DNA of 64,000 nucleotides from Bacteroidales bacterium (lineage in GTDB: Bacteria; Bacteroidota; Bacteroidia; Bacteroidales; UBA932). Below the pieces are notes generated by a model. It did not search any database. It was not told the DNA's origin and saw only the letters and a list, made by a program, of their open reading frames with translations. How positions within the stretch are numbered: position 1 is the stretch's first letter; every line of letters starts with the position of its first letter. This document shows positions 51,904 to 59,480 of the stretch, one piece after another. The stretch is taken from NCBI GenBank assembly GCA_017412645.1, contig JAFPWX010000013.1, positions 1-64,000 on the forward strand, in the 5' to 3' direction. The position numbers and the translations under genes are program-made.

Positions 51904-53070
51904 TTATTTCAGATTAAAGCCGGGGCTGGCCCATTCAGACATTTCGTCAGGGGCTGAAGAAACGGCGGGGTTGGGGGCGTAGATCAAATACCCCTCGATA
52001 CTCGGATTCATCAGGATGTACTGGCGGGCGGCATCCAGGCCAATGACCATGCAATAGGTTGCGAGGGCGTCGGCGAGTTCGGCCGAGGGGGCGACGATGG
52101 TTGCGCTGAGGAGCCCATTTTCGGCCGGGCGACCGGTGCGCGGGTCGATGGTGTGGGAGTATTTCACGCCGTCGCGGACGTAGAATTTTCGGTAGTTGCC
52201 GCTGGTGACAATGCCCTGGAAGGGGGGTAGCCCGTCGGATTCCCAGAGGCCGTCGAGGTCCGCGCCGGGAGTGGCGTTGCCGTCGACCGGACGGTCGACT
52301 CCGACACGCCAGGGTCGTCCCGAAGCATTCACGCCGCGGCAGAGGATTTCGCCGATATCGACCAGCATGTCGCGCACGCCCAGACTCGCGAGGTAGGAGG
52401 CAACGGTGTCGCAGCTGTAGCCCTGGGCGATGGCGTTGAAGTTCAGCTGGGGAAGGGCGGCAGCCGTCTGCTGCGGGAGGGCGGCGGCATTTTCGGGCGA
52501 TTTTGACGCACCCCCCTCGATTTTGACCGGGGGGTGTTGCATTTTTGGCTGATTTTGCTGCCGCCCCTCCTCCGCCACGAGGCGGGAGGCGCAGAGGCGG
52601 CCGTCGGGAAGGAGCCCGTCTTCCATTCGGGGCAGCAGGCGGCCCATTCCGCTCACGGCAAGGGCGGCGGAGACGGCGGCATCGTCCGGAAACTCCCCGC
52701 TCTTGAAGCCGAAGCCCCAGATGTCGAAAAGGGGACCCGCGGCGACGTCGACCGCTCCCCCGGTGGCCTCCCAGATCTGCCGGGAACGGTTGTAGAGGCC
52801 GATGAGCATGGGGGACGGGACGATGGTGTCGCCCGCGTTCAGGCGGGAAAGCTCCGAGGATTTGTTGTAGCCGCTGAGGGTCCGGTCGATGTCGGACAGG
52901 ATGCTCTCGACGCCGCGCTGGACCTCGGCCGGAAGGGGTTTCACGCCGGCGGTGTTGTATTTGACGGTCCAGGTACCGCCCTGGGCATAGCCGCCGATCT
53001 GGACGTAGCCGTGCTGGGTGCAGGAGGTCAGGACGAGGATTAGAGCGATGGCGTGGAGACGGAGGGACAT
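51904..53070 (-). CDS. apbE: FAD:protein FMN transferase (ApbE) with in-frame repeat insert
   Basis: 388 residues, lipobox VLTSCTQHG. Transfers FMN from FAD to Thr residues of flavoproteins such as NqrC/RnfG. Family motifs: TWTVKYNTAG, LSGYNKSSELSRLNAG, GAVDVAAGPLFDIWGFG, LNFNAIAQGYSCDTVASYL, YSHTIDPRTGRPAENGLLSATIVAP and the Asp/Thr of ELADALATYCMVIG. Between GLLPDGRLCASRL and LNFNAIAQGY, normally a short turn, lie about 40 extra residues, of which 166-195 come from repeat copy B. The other catalytic motifs are intact, so the enzyme is probably active. Last gene of the mutL operon, 11 bp after rsmE. Confidence 0.93.
   Translation of the reverse strand: MSLRLHAIALILVLTSCTQHGYVQIGGYAQGGTWTVKYNTAGVKPLPAEVQRGVESILSDIDRTLSGYNKSSELSRLNAGDTIVPSPMLIGLYNRSRQIWEATGGAVDVAAGPLFDIWGFGFKSGEFPDDAAVSAALAVSGMGRLLPRMEDGLLPDGRLCASRLVAEEGRQQNQPKMQHPPVKIEGGASKSPENAAALPQQTAAALPQLNFNAIAQGYSCDTVASYLASLGVRDMLVDIGEILCRGVNASGRPWRVGVDRPVDGNATPGADLDGLWESDGLPPFQGIVTSGNYRKFYVRDGVKYSHTIDPRTGRPAENGLLSATIVAPSAELADALATYCMVIGLDAARQYILMNPSIEGYLIYAPNPAVSSAPDEMSEWASPGFNLK
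52488..52573 (-). repeat. In-frame palindromic repeat, copy B (apbE)
   Basis: CATTTTCGGGCGATTTTGAC, hairpin CACCCCCC (52509-52516) / GGGGGGTG (52529-52536), then GCATTTTTGGCTGATTTTGC and a C-rich end. Encodes NQPKMQ in the first half and GGASKSPEN in the second. Confidence 0.88.
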
Positions 53071-53081
53071 GACGGAGGGGG

Positions 53082-54215
53082 TTATTCGAGGAGGCTGAGG
53101 TAGACAGCTTCGGCGGCGGTGACGGCGGCAGTTTCGGTGCGGAGGCGGGAGGCCCCGAGGCTCACCGGGATAAAGCCGGCGGCCATGGCGGCGCGCACCT
53201 CTTCGGGAGAAAAGTCCCCCTCGGGGCCGATGAGAACGACGATTTCGGGGAGTTCTGCGGCCGGGGTGTTCGCGGCGGGGGTGGTTGCAGCCGGGGCGGG
53301 GTTGGCGCGCCAGAAGTCGCGCAGGAGCCCCATGATGGAGGCGCGGGGCTGGACCTCGTCGGAACAGTAGGCGATTAGGCGAAGGGTGGCGGGGGAGCCT
53401 GGGACCGCAGCGGCCGATTCGGGCGAGTCCTGGACCGAACCGTCATTTTCGGGCGATTTTGACGGTATCCCCCCGAAAAAATTGGGGGATACCTGCATTT
53501 TCGGGCAATTATGACGGTTGGCCTCCATTGTCGAAAGCATGGCCTCCGAAAGTGAGCACCCGGCTATGAAATCGCGGACCGAGATGGCGGGAGCGAGGGT
53601 CGGGACGGCGCCTTTGAGCGACTGTTTGGAGGCGGAAAGAAGGATCTTCCCGAGGCGGTCGGCCTTACCCAGGACTTTGCGCTCGGAGCGGTCGCCTATA
53701 ACCGGGACCAGGGTGTCGAGACCGACCTCGGTGGCCTTCTCGGCCATCCATTCGTAGCGGTCGGGGTTCTTGGTCGGGCAGACGGCGAGGGTCAGACGGT
53801 AGGGATGGGCGTGCCAGCCGGGTTCGGCGGAGTCGATCCGGGCGACGGCGGCAGACCCCCGATCTGAGTGGCGGGCGGCAGCCCTGTCATTTTTGGCCGA
53901 TTTTGACGGACCCCCCGGGTAAAATGCAGGGGGGGTCTTGCATTTTTGGCCATTTTTGACGGAGCCCCCCTCGAGGTTAGCGGAAAGAGTCGACGAGGCC
54001 TCGATGTCAGTGGAAAGGGCTGACGAGGGAGCCGGGCCAGAACCGGGAGCGATGGTGGGGTCCAGGAGGGTGCAGTGATAGAGGGTGCCGCGGCCGTCGA
54101 TGACCTCGATTTGGTCGCCCGGACGATGGCGAAGCACCTTCACGCAGTGAGCGGTCTCTTCGGGGGGAAGGCTGAGGATGGAACCCTGGATGTCGTCGGA
54201 ATAGAAAATCTCCAT
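53082..54215 (-). CDS. rsmE: 16S rRNA m3U1498 methyltransferase (RsmE) with two repeat inserts
   Basis: 377 residues where the family has about 240. PUA-like N-terminal domain (MEIFYSDDIQGSILSLPPEE, HCVKVLRHRPGDQIEVIDG), then the SPOUT domain (LAVCPTKNPDRYEWMAEKATEVG; RSERKV; SASKQSLKG) ending in the SAM knot (VVLIGPEGDFSPEEV; LGASRLRTETAAV). Copy D (82-110) sits in the linker between the domains and copy C (230-258) in a SPOUT loop. A Pro/Ala-Ala-Thr stretch (307-321) is a third expansion. All core motifs are kept, so it is probably functional. In the mutL operon. Confidence 0.95.
   Translation of the reverse strand: MEIFYSDDIQGSILSLPPEETAHCVKVLRHRPGDQIEVIDGRGTLYHCTLLDPTIAPGSGPAPSSALSTDIEASSTLSANLEGGSVKNGQKCKTPPAFYPGGPSKSAKNDRAAARHSDRGSAAVARIDSAEPGWHAHPYRLTLAVCPTKNPDRYEWMAEKATEVGLDTLVPVIGDRSERKVLGKADRLGKILLSASKQSLKGAVPTLAPAISVRDFIAGCSLSEAMLSTMEANRHNCPKMQVSPNFFGGIPSKSPENDGSVQDSPESAAAVPGSPATLRLIAYCSDEVQPRASIMGLLRDFWRANPAPAATTPAANTPAAELPEIVVLIGPEGDFSPEEVRAAMAAGFIPVSLGASRLRTETAAVTAAEAVYLSLLE
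53444..53526 (-). repeat. In-frame palindromic repeat, copy C (rsmE, SPOUT loop)
   Basis: CATTTTCGGGCGATTTTGAC, hairpin GGTATCCCCC (53464-53473) / GGGGGATACC (53484-53493), perfect 10 bp, then TGCATTTTCGGGCAATTATG. Encodes CPKMQ and IPSKSPEND. Confidence 0.9.
53888..53970 (-). repeat. In-frame palindromic repeat, copy D (rsmE, interdomain linker)
   Basis: CATTTTTGGCCGATTTTGAC, hairpin GACCCCCC (53909-53916) / GGGGGGTC (53930-53937), then CATTTTTGGCCATTTTTGAC and GGAGCCCCCC. Encodes GGSVKNGQK and GGPSKSAKND. Confidence 0.9.
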
Positions 54216-54228
54216 AAGCCTATTTTCA

Positions 54229-54765
54229 TCAGATTATCGTGAGCGTATGACCGCTTGCCGGAATGTACTTATCCAGCAAGTCACTGGTGCGGATTTTTAC
54301 AAAACAGGTGGCGGTGCCGTCGGTGCAGGCAAAGCATTCTGCGTCTGCCACACTGCGGTACATCACCAGTCTGACGGAGGCACTTTGCGGGAGAATGGCA
54401 CTGAGGATGGTGGTGGCGCCAGGCTCGACTCCGGTGAGATCCAGGAGTTTGTCGGCAGGTGCGAAAGAGACCCTGGGTATGCCTCCGAGGGAGGCGCAGA
54501 AGTCTCTGGTTATGAAGGGTTTGTCGCCCGGGGTGACGTAGAGGTAGAACTCGGTCTGCTGACGGTTGCAGAGGAAAACGGTCTTTACGATCTGTACGCC
54601 GATCTTCGAGTCGATATTCCGGCAGTCCTCCATGGTGATGCCCGGGTCGGTGTCCACCCGTTCGAACGAGATGCCAAGGCGGTCGAAGGCCCCGTATATC
54701 TCCCTTTGGAGAGTAGTGGTGAAAACCGGAGGCGGAGTCGTGATTATTTCGCTGACCTTGAACAT
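54229..54765 (-). CDS. YbaK/EbsC-family aminoacyl-tRNA deacylase
   Basis: 178 residues. YbaK-type fold with FERVDTDPGITMEDCRNID, the conserved Lys in VQIVKTVFLCNRQQTEFYLYVTPGD, and LLDLTGVEPGATTILSAI. Free-standing proteins of this class (ProX/PrdX-like) hydrolyse mischarged Ala- or Cys-tRNA(Pro). The ATG follows the stop of the synthase gene with no gap, and rsmE follows after 13 bp, so three translation-fidelity genes lie together. The exact substrate cannot be told. Confidence 0.85.
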   Translation of the reverse strand: MFKVSEIITTPPPVFTTTLQREIYGAFDRLGISFERVDTDPGITMEDCRNIDSKIGVQIVKTVFLCNRQQTEFYLYVTPGDKPFITRDFCASLGGIPRVSFAPADKLLDLTGVEPGATTILSAILPQSASVRLVMYRSVADAECFACTDGTATCFVKIRTSDLLDKYIPASGHTLTII

Positions 54766-55725
54766 TTAGGGACGGATGATTTCGACTTCGCCGTCGAGGC
54801 CGAGTTTGAGGATCTGCGAGGGACGGCCGGTGGCGGAGTCGTCGAAGCGGACGGAGGTTGCAGAGGTAGCGGCGCGGGAGGCGGGTGGCGGGGCGGCAGA
54901 AAGGGCCTGGCGGGAGCTGGGGGCAGGGGCAGCGGGGCGCTGGCGGGCGGAGGTTGCAGAGGTAGCGGCGCGGGAGGCGGGTGGCGGGGCGGCAGAGCGC
55001 TGGCCGGCAACGGCGCGGGAGAGGACGGGGAGGGCGAGGCCGGAGACGGCGGCGGGGACGACGTAGTCGACCCCGGCGAGGATCTCGGGAGAGATCTCGT
55101 CGAAGGAGGCCGGAGCGGGCTCGCCGGAGATGTTGGCCGAGGTGCTGACAAGCGGACGGCGGAGACGATAGATCAGCCGGTTGCAGAAGACCGCCCCGGC
55201 CGACACGGGACGTTCGTCTCCGGCCTCGGCGGCAGCGCGTTGGGAACGGGAGTCGCGCGGGCTGCCTGCGGGGGTGCGGGAAGCGGAGGCATCGAAGCCG
55301 ATCCAGGGGATGCGGATGCCGACGGAGCCGTCGGCCGCAACGACCGAGGGGGCGAGGCCGAAGGCTGCAGGGGAGGGGCTGGAGGCACGTCCCTCAGGGG
55401 CAGTCCCCTCTCCTGCTACGCGTTGAACTACCGCTCCGGGATAGACTATGGTCATGGGGGCGTCGTTCACGGAGACCAGGTCGACGGCAATCGACGGGAT
55501 CTTCCGGATGTAACGCGCCACCATGTCGAGATCACAGGCCAGCAGAACCAGGGATTTGGCCTCGGCGCGACGCTTGAGGGCGAAGACGCGCTGGACGGCC
55601 GCCTCGTTGGTGGCGTCGCAGCCGATGCCCCAGACGGTGTCGGTCGGATAGAGGATGAGGCCGCCGCGTTTCAGGACGTCGAGGGTCTCGGCGATGACAT
55701 CGCTTATATCGTGATTTGTGGCCAT
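54766..55725 (-). CDS. Threonylcarbamoyl-AMP synthase (Sua5/YrdC family), expanded
   Basis: 319 residues where the short YrdC/YciO form has about 190-210. It makes threonylcarbamoyl-AMP for t6A37 of tRNAs. Core motifs are present: GGLILYPTDTVWGIGCDATN, VFALKRRAEAKSLVLLACD, PMTIVYPGA, GLAPSVVAADGSVGIRIP, PLVSTSANISGEPAP and the end PSQILKLGLDGEVEIIRP. Three low-complexity Ala/Pro/Ser/Arg expansions interrupt it, at about 100-125, 145-180 and 235-295. The last contains a 49-bp direct repeat in frame. All lie between core elements. 4 bp after the rhomboid gene. Confidence 0.9.
   Translation of the reverse strand: MATNHDISDVIAETLDVLKRGGLILYPTDTVWGIGCDATNEAAVQRVFALKRRAEAKSLVLLACDLDMVARYIRKIPSIAVDLVSVNDAPMTIVYPGAVVQRVAGEGTAPEGRASSPSPAAFGLAPSVVAADGSVGIRIPWIGFDASASRTPAGSPRDSRSQRAAAEAGDERPVSAGAVFCNRLIYRLRRPLVSTSANISGEPAPASFDEISPEILAGVDYVVPAAVSGLALPVLSRAVAGQRSAAPPPASRAATSATSARQRPAAPAPSSRQALSAAPPPASRAATSATSVRFDDSATGRPSQILKLGLDGEVEIIRP
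54852..54996 (-). repeat. 49-bp direct repeat inside the synthase gene
   Basis: Bases 54852-54900 are repeated exactly at 54948-54996, 96 bp (32 codons) apart. Each encodes the peptide APPPASRAATSATS. The window between them is a partly diverged GC-rich filler. Confidence 0.88.
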
Positions 55726-55729
55726 TCGT

Positions 55730-56428
55730 CTACCACCAGGATTGATTATACAGCGAACCGGACTTCTTCCAGCAAGTCATCAGGAGCCAGGCGAAGAGGG
55801 CGCCGCCGAGATGGGCGAAGTGAGCCACGCCGTCGAGGGTGCCGGTGACTCCGGTGAGGAGTTCGATGCCCAGGAAGATGAGCACCATCCATTTGGCGGA
55901 GAGGGTGACGGGCGGGAAGAGCAGGGTCATGCGGTTTTCCGGGTACAGGAAGGCGTAGCCCAGGAGCACGCCGTAGATTGCGCCGGAAGCGCCCACAGTG
56001 GGGGTGAGCTTGAGTTGGGCGTAGAGGGCAGCTGCCTTGGAGACGCCGTCGGCCATCTGGTTCATGAGAGATGCCGCCTGAAGAGCCTGCACTCCCATGT
56101 GCAGGGCCGCGGCGCCGAGTCCGCAGATGAAGTAGAAGAGCAGGAACTTGCGCTCCCCTATCGTGCGCTCAACCGCCATGCCGAAAATGAACAGGGTGTA
56201 CATGTTGAAGAAGAGGTGCCAGAATCCTCCGTGCATGAACATGTGGGTGAGGGGCTGCCACCAGCGGAAGTATTGCGACGCCGGATAGAAAAGTCCGAAA
56301 GTGCTCACCATGAAGTTCTCGTTGACGAGCGTGGCGATAAAGAAGATAGCGTTGACTATCAGGATATTGCGTGTGACGACCGGAATCATCGGGCGTCTTT
56401 CATATGGCTGCTGGTCGTAGTAGGACAT
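55730..56428 (-). CDS. Rhomboid-family intramembrane serine protease
   Basis: 232 residues, six or seven membrane helices. WWQPLTHMFMHGGFWHLFFNMYTLFIFG is the signature of the first core helices, GASGAIYGVLLGYAF carries the nucleophilic Ser, and VAHFAHLGGALFAWLLM the His. It cleaves membrane proteins within the bilayer. Located 13 bp after mutL. Substrate unknown. Confidence 0.94.
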   Translation of the reverse strand: MSYYDQQPYERRPMIPVVTRNILIVNAIFFIATLVNENFMVSTFGLFYPASQYFRWWQPLTHMFMHGGFWHLFFNMYTLFIFGMAVERTIGERKFLLFYFICGLGAAALHMGVQALQAASLMNQMADGVSKAAALYAQLKLTPTVGASGAIYGVLLGYAFLYPENRMTLLFPPVTLSAKWMVLIFLGIELLTGVTGTLDGVAHFAHLGGALFAWLLMTCWKKSGSLYNQSWW

Positions 56429-56441
56429 GGGCTGGAAACTT

Positions 56442-58436
56442 CTAAAACTTTTTGTCGATCTCTTCGAGCGGGATAAGGGCGACGATACGGCGTCCGCCCG
56501 GGGTGAGCTCAGAGTTTTCGCAGGCGAAGAGGGCGTCGACCAGAGCCTTGGCCCCGGCTGCGTCGGACAGCGTGAAGCCTATGGATTCGAGGGTGGCGAA
56601 CTTGGCGGCGATGGCGCTCCACACCATGTCAGAGGGAGCCGAAGGATTGTTGTCCGAGAGGATGAGGACGAGGTCCTGTACCATCTGTTCCACCTTTCCG
56701 GGTTCACAGGAGAAGCCTTCGGGCACGCCGTTCACGACCACGGTGTCGGAACCGAACGGGGCGATGTCAAAGCCCAGAGCTTCCAGAGTGCCGGCCTGCT
56801 CTTCGAAAAGTAGGCGCGATGCAGGGCCGACCTGGACGGCGACGGGGAAGAGTGACTTCTGGGAGATGTGAGCGGAGTGGCTCAGGGCCGCGAGCGCCTG
56901 CTCGTAGGCGACGCGTTCCCGGGCCCTGCGGATATGGACTGCAAGCAGCCCCGAGGCCGACTGCGACACGATGTATTTGCCCTTGACGATCAAGAGGTTA
57001 GGCCCCGCTCCGGCGGTTGTGCCGGGGGCTGCAGCTGCCAGGGGGCTGCCACCCTGGCCAGCTTCAGAGCTTGAAGCGCGGCTGGCTTGAGAGGGGGATG
57101 GGTAGCCGTCGAATAGGGCGTCGTAGCGGTCGGGGGTGTAGGGAGCCGGGGAGGTGCTGCCTCCGAGAGGCGTGCCACCCTCGTGAGCACCCCAAAAATC
57201 AGCAGATTTTCGGGGACCCCGGTTTCCTTCGCTTCGAGGGGCCCAGCCGCCAGGCTGGGAGGGATGAGCGGCGAAGCCGCGAACCGGGTCGGAGGCAGCA
57301 GCCTCCCCGGCTCCGTAGGCGAAGGGGTCGTAATTGGGGTCGAGGTCGGGGGCGGGGGCGGAGACGGGGCCGTGGATGGCCTCGAAGTTGCGGCCGAGCA
57401 CCGGCATCTGCACGCCGGAGGCGGCGTCGAAATCAATCCCATCGCCGAAGGCGTTGCGCCCGAGCGTTTCCTTTACGCAGGCGTAGAGAATCTGGAAGAC
57501 GACGTTTTCGTCGGCAAACTTGACCTCGCTCTTGGTGGGCGAGATGTTCACGTCCACATCGGCCGGATCGACCTCAAGCCAGATGAACCAGGAGGGCTGG
57601 ACGTCCGCTGCGATGAAGCCTTCGTAGCCTTTGAGCACGGCTTTGCGGAGGTAGCCGCTGCCGAAGTAACGGCCGTTGACGAAGAAATACTGGTTCGCCA
57701 CCGTCTTGCGGGCGCTCTGGGGACGGGCAAGGAAGCCGTGCACGCGGACGGTGGTGGTGTCGGCCTCAAGGTCGACGATGTCGTCTGCCACCGAGCTGCC
57801 GAGAAGCTCCAGGATGCGGAATTTCAGGGACTTGGCGGGGCGGAGGACGTAGAGGTCGCGGTCGTTAGAGCGCAGCGAGAAGGCGATTTCGGGGTGAGTG
57901 AGCGCGACGCGGGTGAACTCCTCGACGATATGTTTGAGTTCGACGTTGTCGCTCTTGAGGAACTTGCGGCGCGCCGGGGTGTTGTAGAAGAGGTTGCGCA
58001 CCGCGAAGTTGCTGCCGACGGGGGCCGCGACGGTGGAAGTGCGGATATCGGGGCCGCCGGCCACCACTTGGGTGGCGGTCTCGTCGCCGGGGCGACGAGT
58101 GCGGAGGGTCACCTCCGCTACGGCGGCCACGCTCGGCAGCGCTTCGCCACGGAAGCCGTAACTTCCGATCGCGGACAAATCTTCCGCCGTGGCGATCTTG
58201 CTGGTCGCGTGCCTTTCGAAGCACAGGACGGCATCGGCCGCACTCATACCACAGCCGTTGTCTATCACCTGGATCAGAGTCCTGCCGGCATCGGCCACCA
58301 CCACTTTGATGTCGGTGGCGCCGGCGTCGACCGCATTCTCCATCAGCTCCTTCACCACCGAAGCGGGCCTCTGGACCACTTCTCCGGCGGCGATCATATT
58401 GGCCAGGCGGGCCGGCAGTATCTGCAACTTACTCAT
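56442..58436 (-). CDS. mutL: DNA mismatch repair protein MutL
   Basis: 664 residues. GHKL ATPase motifs: ELMENAVDAGATDIKV, VIDNGCGM, SIGSYGFRGEALPSV, and the N-terminal fold through about residue 335. Residues 340-475 are a Pro/Gly/Ser-rich linker whose DNA is packed with small hairpins. The C-terminal dimerisation domain (about 480-664) has LLAVHIRRARERVAYEQAL where Bacteroidota MutL usually has a DQH-containing motif, so the endonuclease metal site looks degenerate. The ATG overlaps the upstream stop (ATGA). Confidence 0.95.
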   Translation of the reverse strand: MSKLQILPARLANMIAAGEVVQRPASVVKELMENAVDAGATDIKVVVADAGRTLIQVIDNGCGMSAADAVLCFERHATSKIATAEDLSAIGSYGFRGEALPSVAAVAEVTLRTRRPGDETATQVVAGGPDIRTSTVAAPVGSNFAVRNLFYNTPARRKFLKSDNVELKHIVEEFTRVALTHPEIAFSLRSNDRDLYVLRPAKSLKFRILELLGSSVADDIVDLEADTTTVRVHGFLARPQSARKTVANQYFFVNGRYFGSGYLRKAVLKGYEGFIAADVQPSWFIWLEVDPADVDVNISPTKSEVKFADENVVFQILYACVKETLGRNAFGDGIDFDAASGVQMPVLGRNFEAIHGPVSAPAPDLDPNYDPFAYGAGEAAASDPVRGFAAHPSQPGGWAPRSEGNRGPRKSADFWGAHEGGTPLGGSTSPAPYTPDRYDALFDGYPSPSQASRASSSEAGQGGSPLAAAAPGTTAGAGPNLLIVKGKYIVSQSASGLLAVHIRRARERVAYEQALAALSHSAHISQKSLFPVAVQVGPASRLLFEEQAGTLEALGFDIAPFGSDTVVVNGVPEGFSCEPGKVEQMVQDLVLILSDNNPSAPSDMVWSAIAAKFATLESIGFTLSDAAGAKALVDALFACENSELTPGGRRIVALIPLEEIDKKF
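57037..57306 (-). repeat. Chain of small hairpins in the mutL linker
   Basis: In order: GCCAGGG/CCCTGGC (57037-57058), GCTTCA/TGAAGC (57061-57077), CCCCAAAAATC/GATTTTCGGGG (57190-57215, one mismatch), CCCAGCC-gcca-GGCTGGG (57242-57259), GCGGC-gaa-GCCGC (about 57268-57280) and GGAGGC-agca-GCCTCC (57291-57306). Short gaa/gca/agca loops recur. Confidence 0.8.
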
Positions 58437-58732
58437 TTGACGAAGAGATAGGGATAGAGTTTCAGGAAGAAGAAAATCACGGCGACCACCAGAAGCATGG
58501 TGATAATGCCGATAATGGTCTGCACGGTTTTCATGGGAGACTTGGTGCGCTTGTAGGCGCCGTCGCGGAAGGCCCCGCGAACGTAGCTGCCGGGCACGTA
58601 GCCTTCTTTCTTGGCACTGCCGTCCACCGCACCGAAATACTGGCGGCGCTTTTCCTTTTCGGCGTCGTAGTAGATCGGTTTGTGATTGTAGGTACGGTGC
58701 TCCGTCTCCCCGAAGAAATTGAATATTGCCAT
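58433..58732 (-). CDS. Small membrane protein, first gene of the mutL operon
   Basis: 99 residues: polar N-terminus (MAIFNFFGETEHRTYNHKPIYYDAEKEKRR), a Gly/Tyr/Arg-rich middle and one C-terminal membrane helix (about 72-95, TIIGIITMLLVVAVIFFFLKLY). Small conserved proteins of this type commonly precede mutL in Bacteroidales. Function unknown. The ATG at 58732 is 6 nt after TATATTTG. Confidence 0.7.
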   Translation of the reverse strand: MAIFNFFGETEHRTYNHKPIYYDAEKEKRRQYFGAVDGSAKKEGYVPGSYVRGAFRDGAYKRTKSPMKTVQTIIGIITMLLVVAVIFFFLKLYPYLFVK

Positions 58733-58738
58733 ATCACA

Positions 58739-58746
58739 CAAATATA
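58739..58746 (-). promoter_or_regulatory. -7 element of the mutL operon
   Basis: TATATTTG on the minus strand, 6 nt before the ATG at 58732. All seven genes down to apbE are closely spaced or overlapping and should be read from here. Confidence 0.65.
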
Positions 58747-58767
58747 GCAATTCCTTCGGGAATTACG

Positions 58768-59469
58768 TTAATCCATCCAGAATGTTACTCCCAGAGAGAT
58801 CATCTTGTAGCGCGGGTCGTACACGGTGCGAGAGATGCCGCGATCCTCGTAGAACTGGTTATTCAGACGGCCGGCGAGTGCGTCTTCATACATAAAGCGA
58901 ATGCCGGTCTTATTAAAGACCACCTCGAATCCGAAGCTCTTGTTGAGCCAGCCGATGCGGCCGATATCTTTCACTCCGTCGGAGAGGGTGTTGATGGGGT
59001 AGTTGTCGGTGCCGTCGAGCATGAACTGGAGGTATCCCTTCACGCCGCCGTATGCGCGGACCTGGATCTTCGGGGTGACGAAGAAGTTGAGAACCGGCAT
59101 AAGGCCCATGTTCCAGCTCATGTGGGTGGCGAGTTCGTCCGTCCCCTTCACTTTTCCCATGCCGAAGCTCATTCCTATCATGTTCCAGTCCAGAGCAAGC
59201 GGGCCCCAGATTGGGAAGAGGAAGTCACCATTATAGTTGAAGCCGTGTACCGTGTAGTCGGGATAGTAGTAGTACATGCCCACCGGGTCGTACCACTGCA
59301 TGTTGAGGTAGCCGAAGTTGATGCAAGCGCCACTTCTCACGCGAAGCACATCGGAGATGGTGTTGGTATGCTCTTCGAGATCGTAGCTGGCGTATCTCTG
59401 CAAGGAGGTCTGTGCGAATCCCTGCACCGCGAGGCCCAGAAGGGCTATGAGGATGATGAATTTTTTCAT
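58768..59469 (-). CDS. Exported beta-barrel-like protein, function unknown
   Basis: 233 residues. Signal peptide (MKKFIILIALLGLAVQGFA), then alternating aromatic/hydrophobic strands with many Gly-Tyr-Trp residues and a C-terminal strand ending VTFWMD. This fits a small outer membrane barrel. The ATG at 59469 gives a clean signal peptide. 11 bp after the next gene, with which it forms a two-gene unit. No named family recognised. Confidence 0.6.
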   Translation of the reverse strand: MKKFIILIALLGLAVQGFAQTSLQRYASYDLEEHTNTISDVLRVRSGACINFGYLNMQWYDPVGMYYYYPDYTVHGFNYNGDFLFPIWGPLALDWNMIGMSFGMGKVKGTDELATHMSWNMGLMPVLNFFVTPKIQVRAYGGVKGYLQFMLDGTDNYPINTLSDGVKDIGRIGWLNKSFGFEVVFNKTGIRFMYEDALAGRLNNQFYEDRGISRTVYDPRYKMISLGVTFWMD

Positions 59470-59480
59470 GGCTTTGATCT

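Noticed and set aside
53411..53432. Additional half copy of the coding repeat (CGGCCGATTCGGGCGAG)
   Set aside because: Resembles the spacer only loosely and lacks the T-runs and hairpin; could be chance in GC-rich DNA.
54247..55848. 533-codon Gly/Arg-rich frame antisense to the deacylase and synthase genes
   Set aside because: Product of very GC-rich repeats. Both minus-strand genes have clear families.
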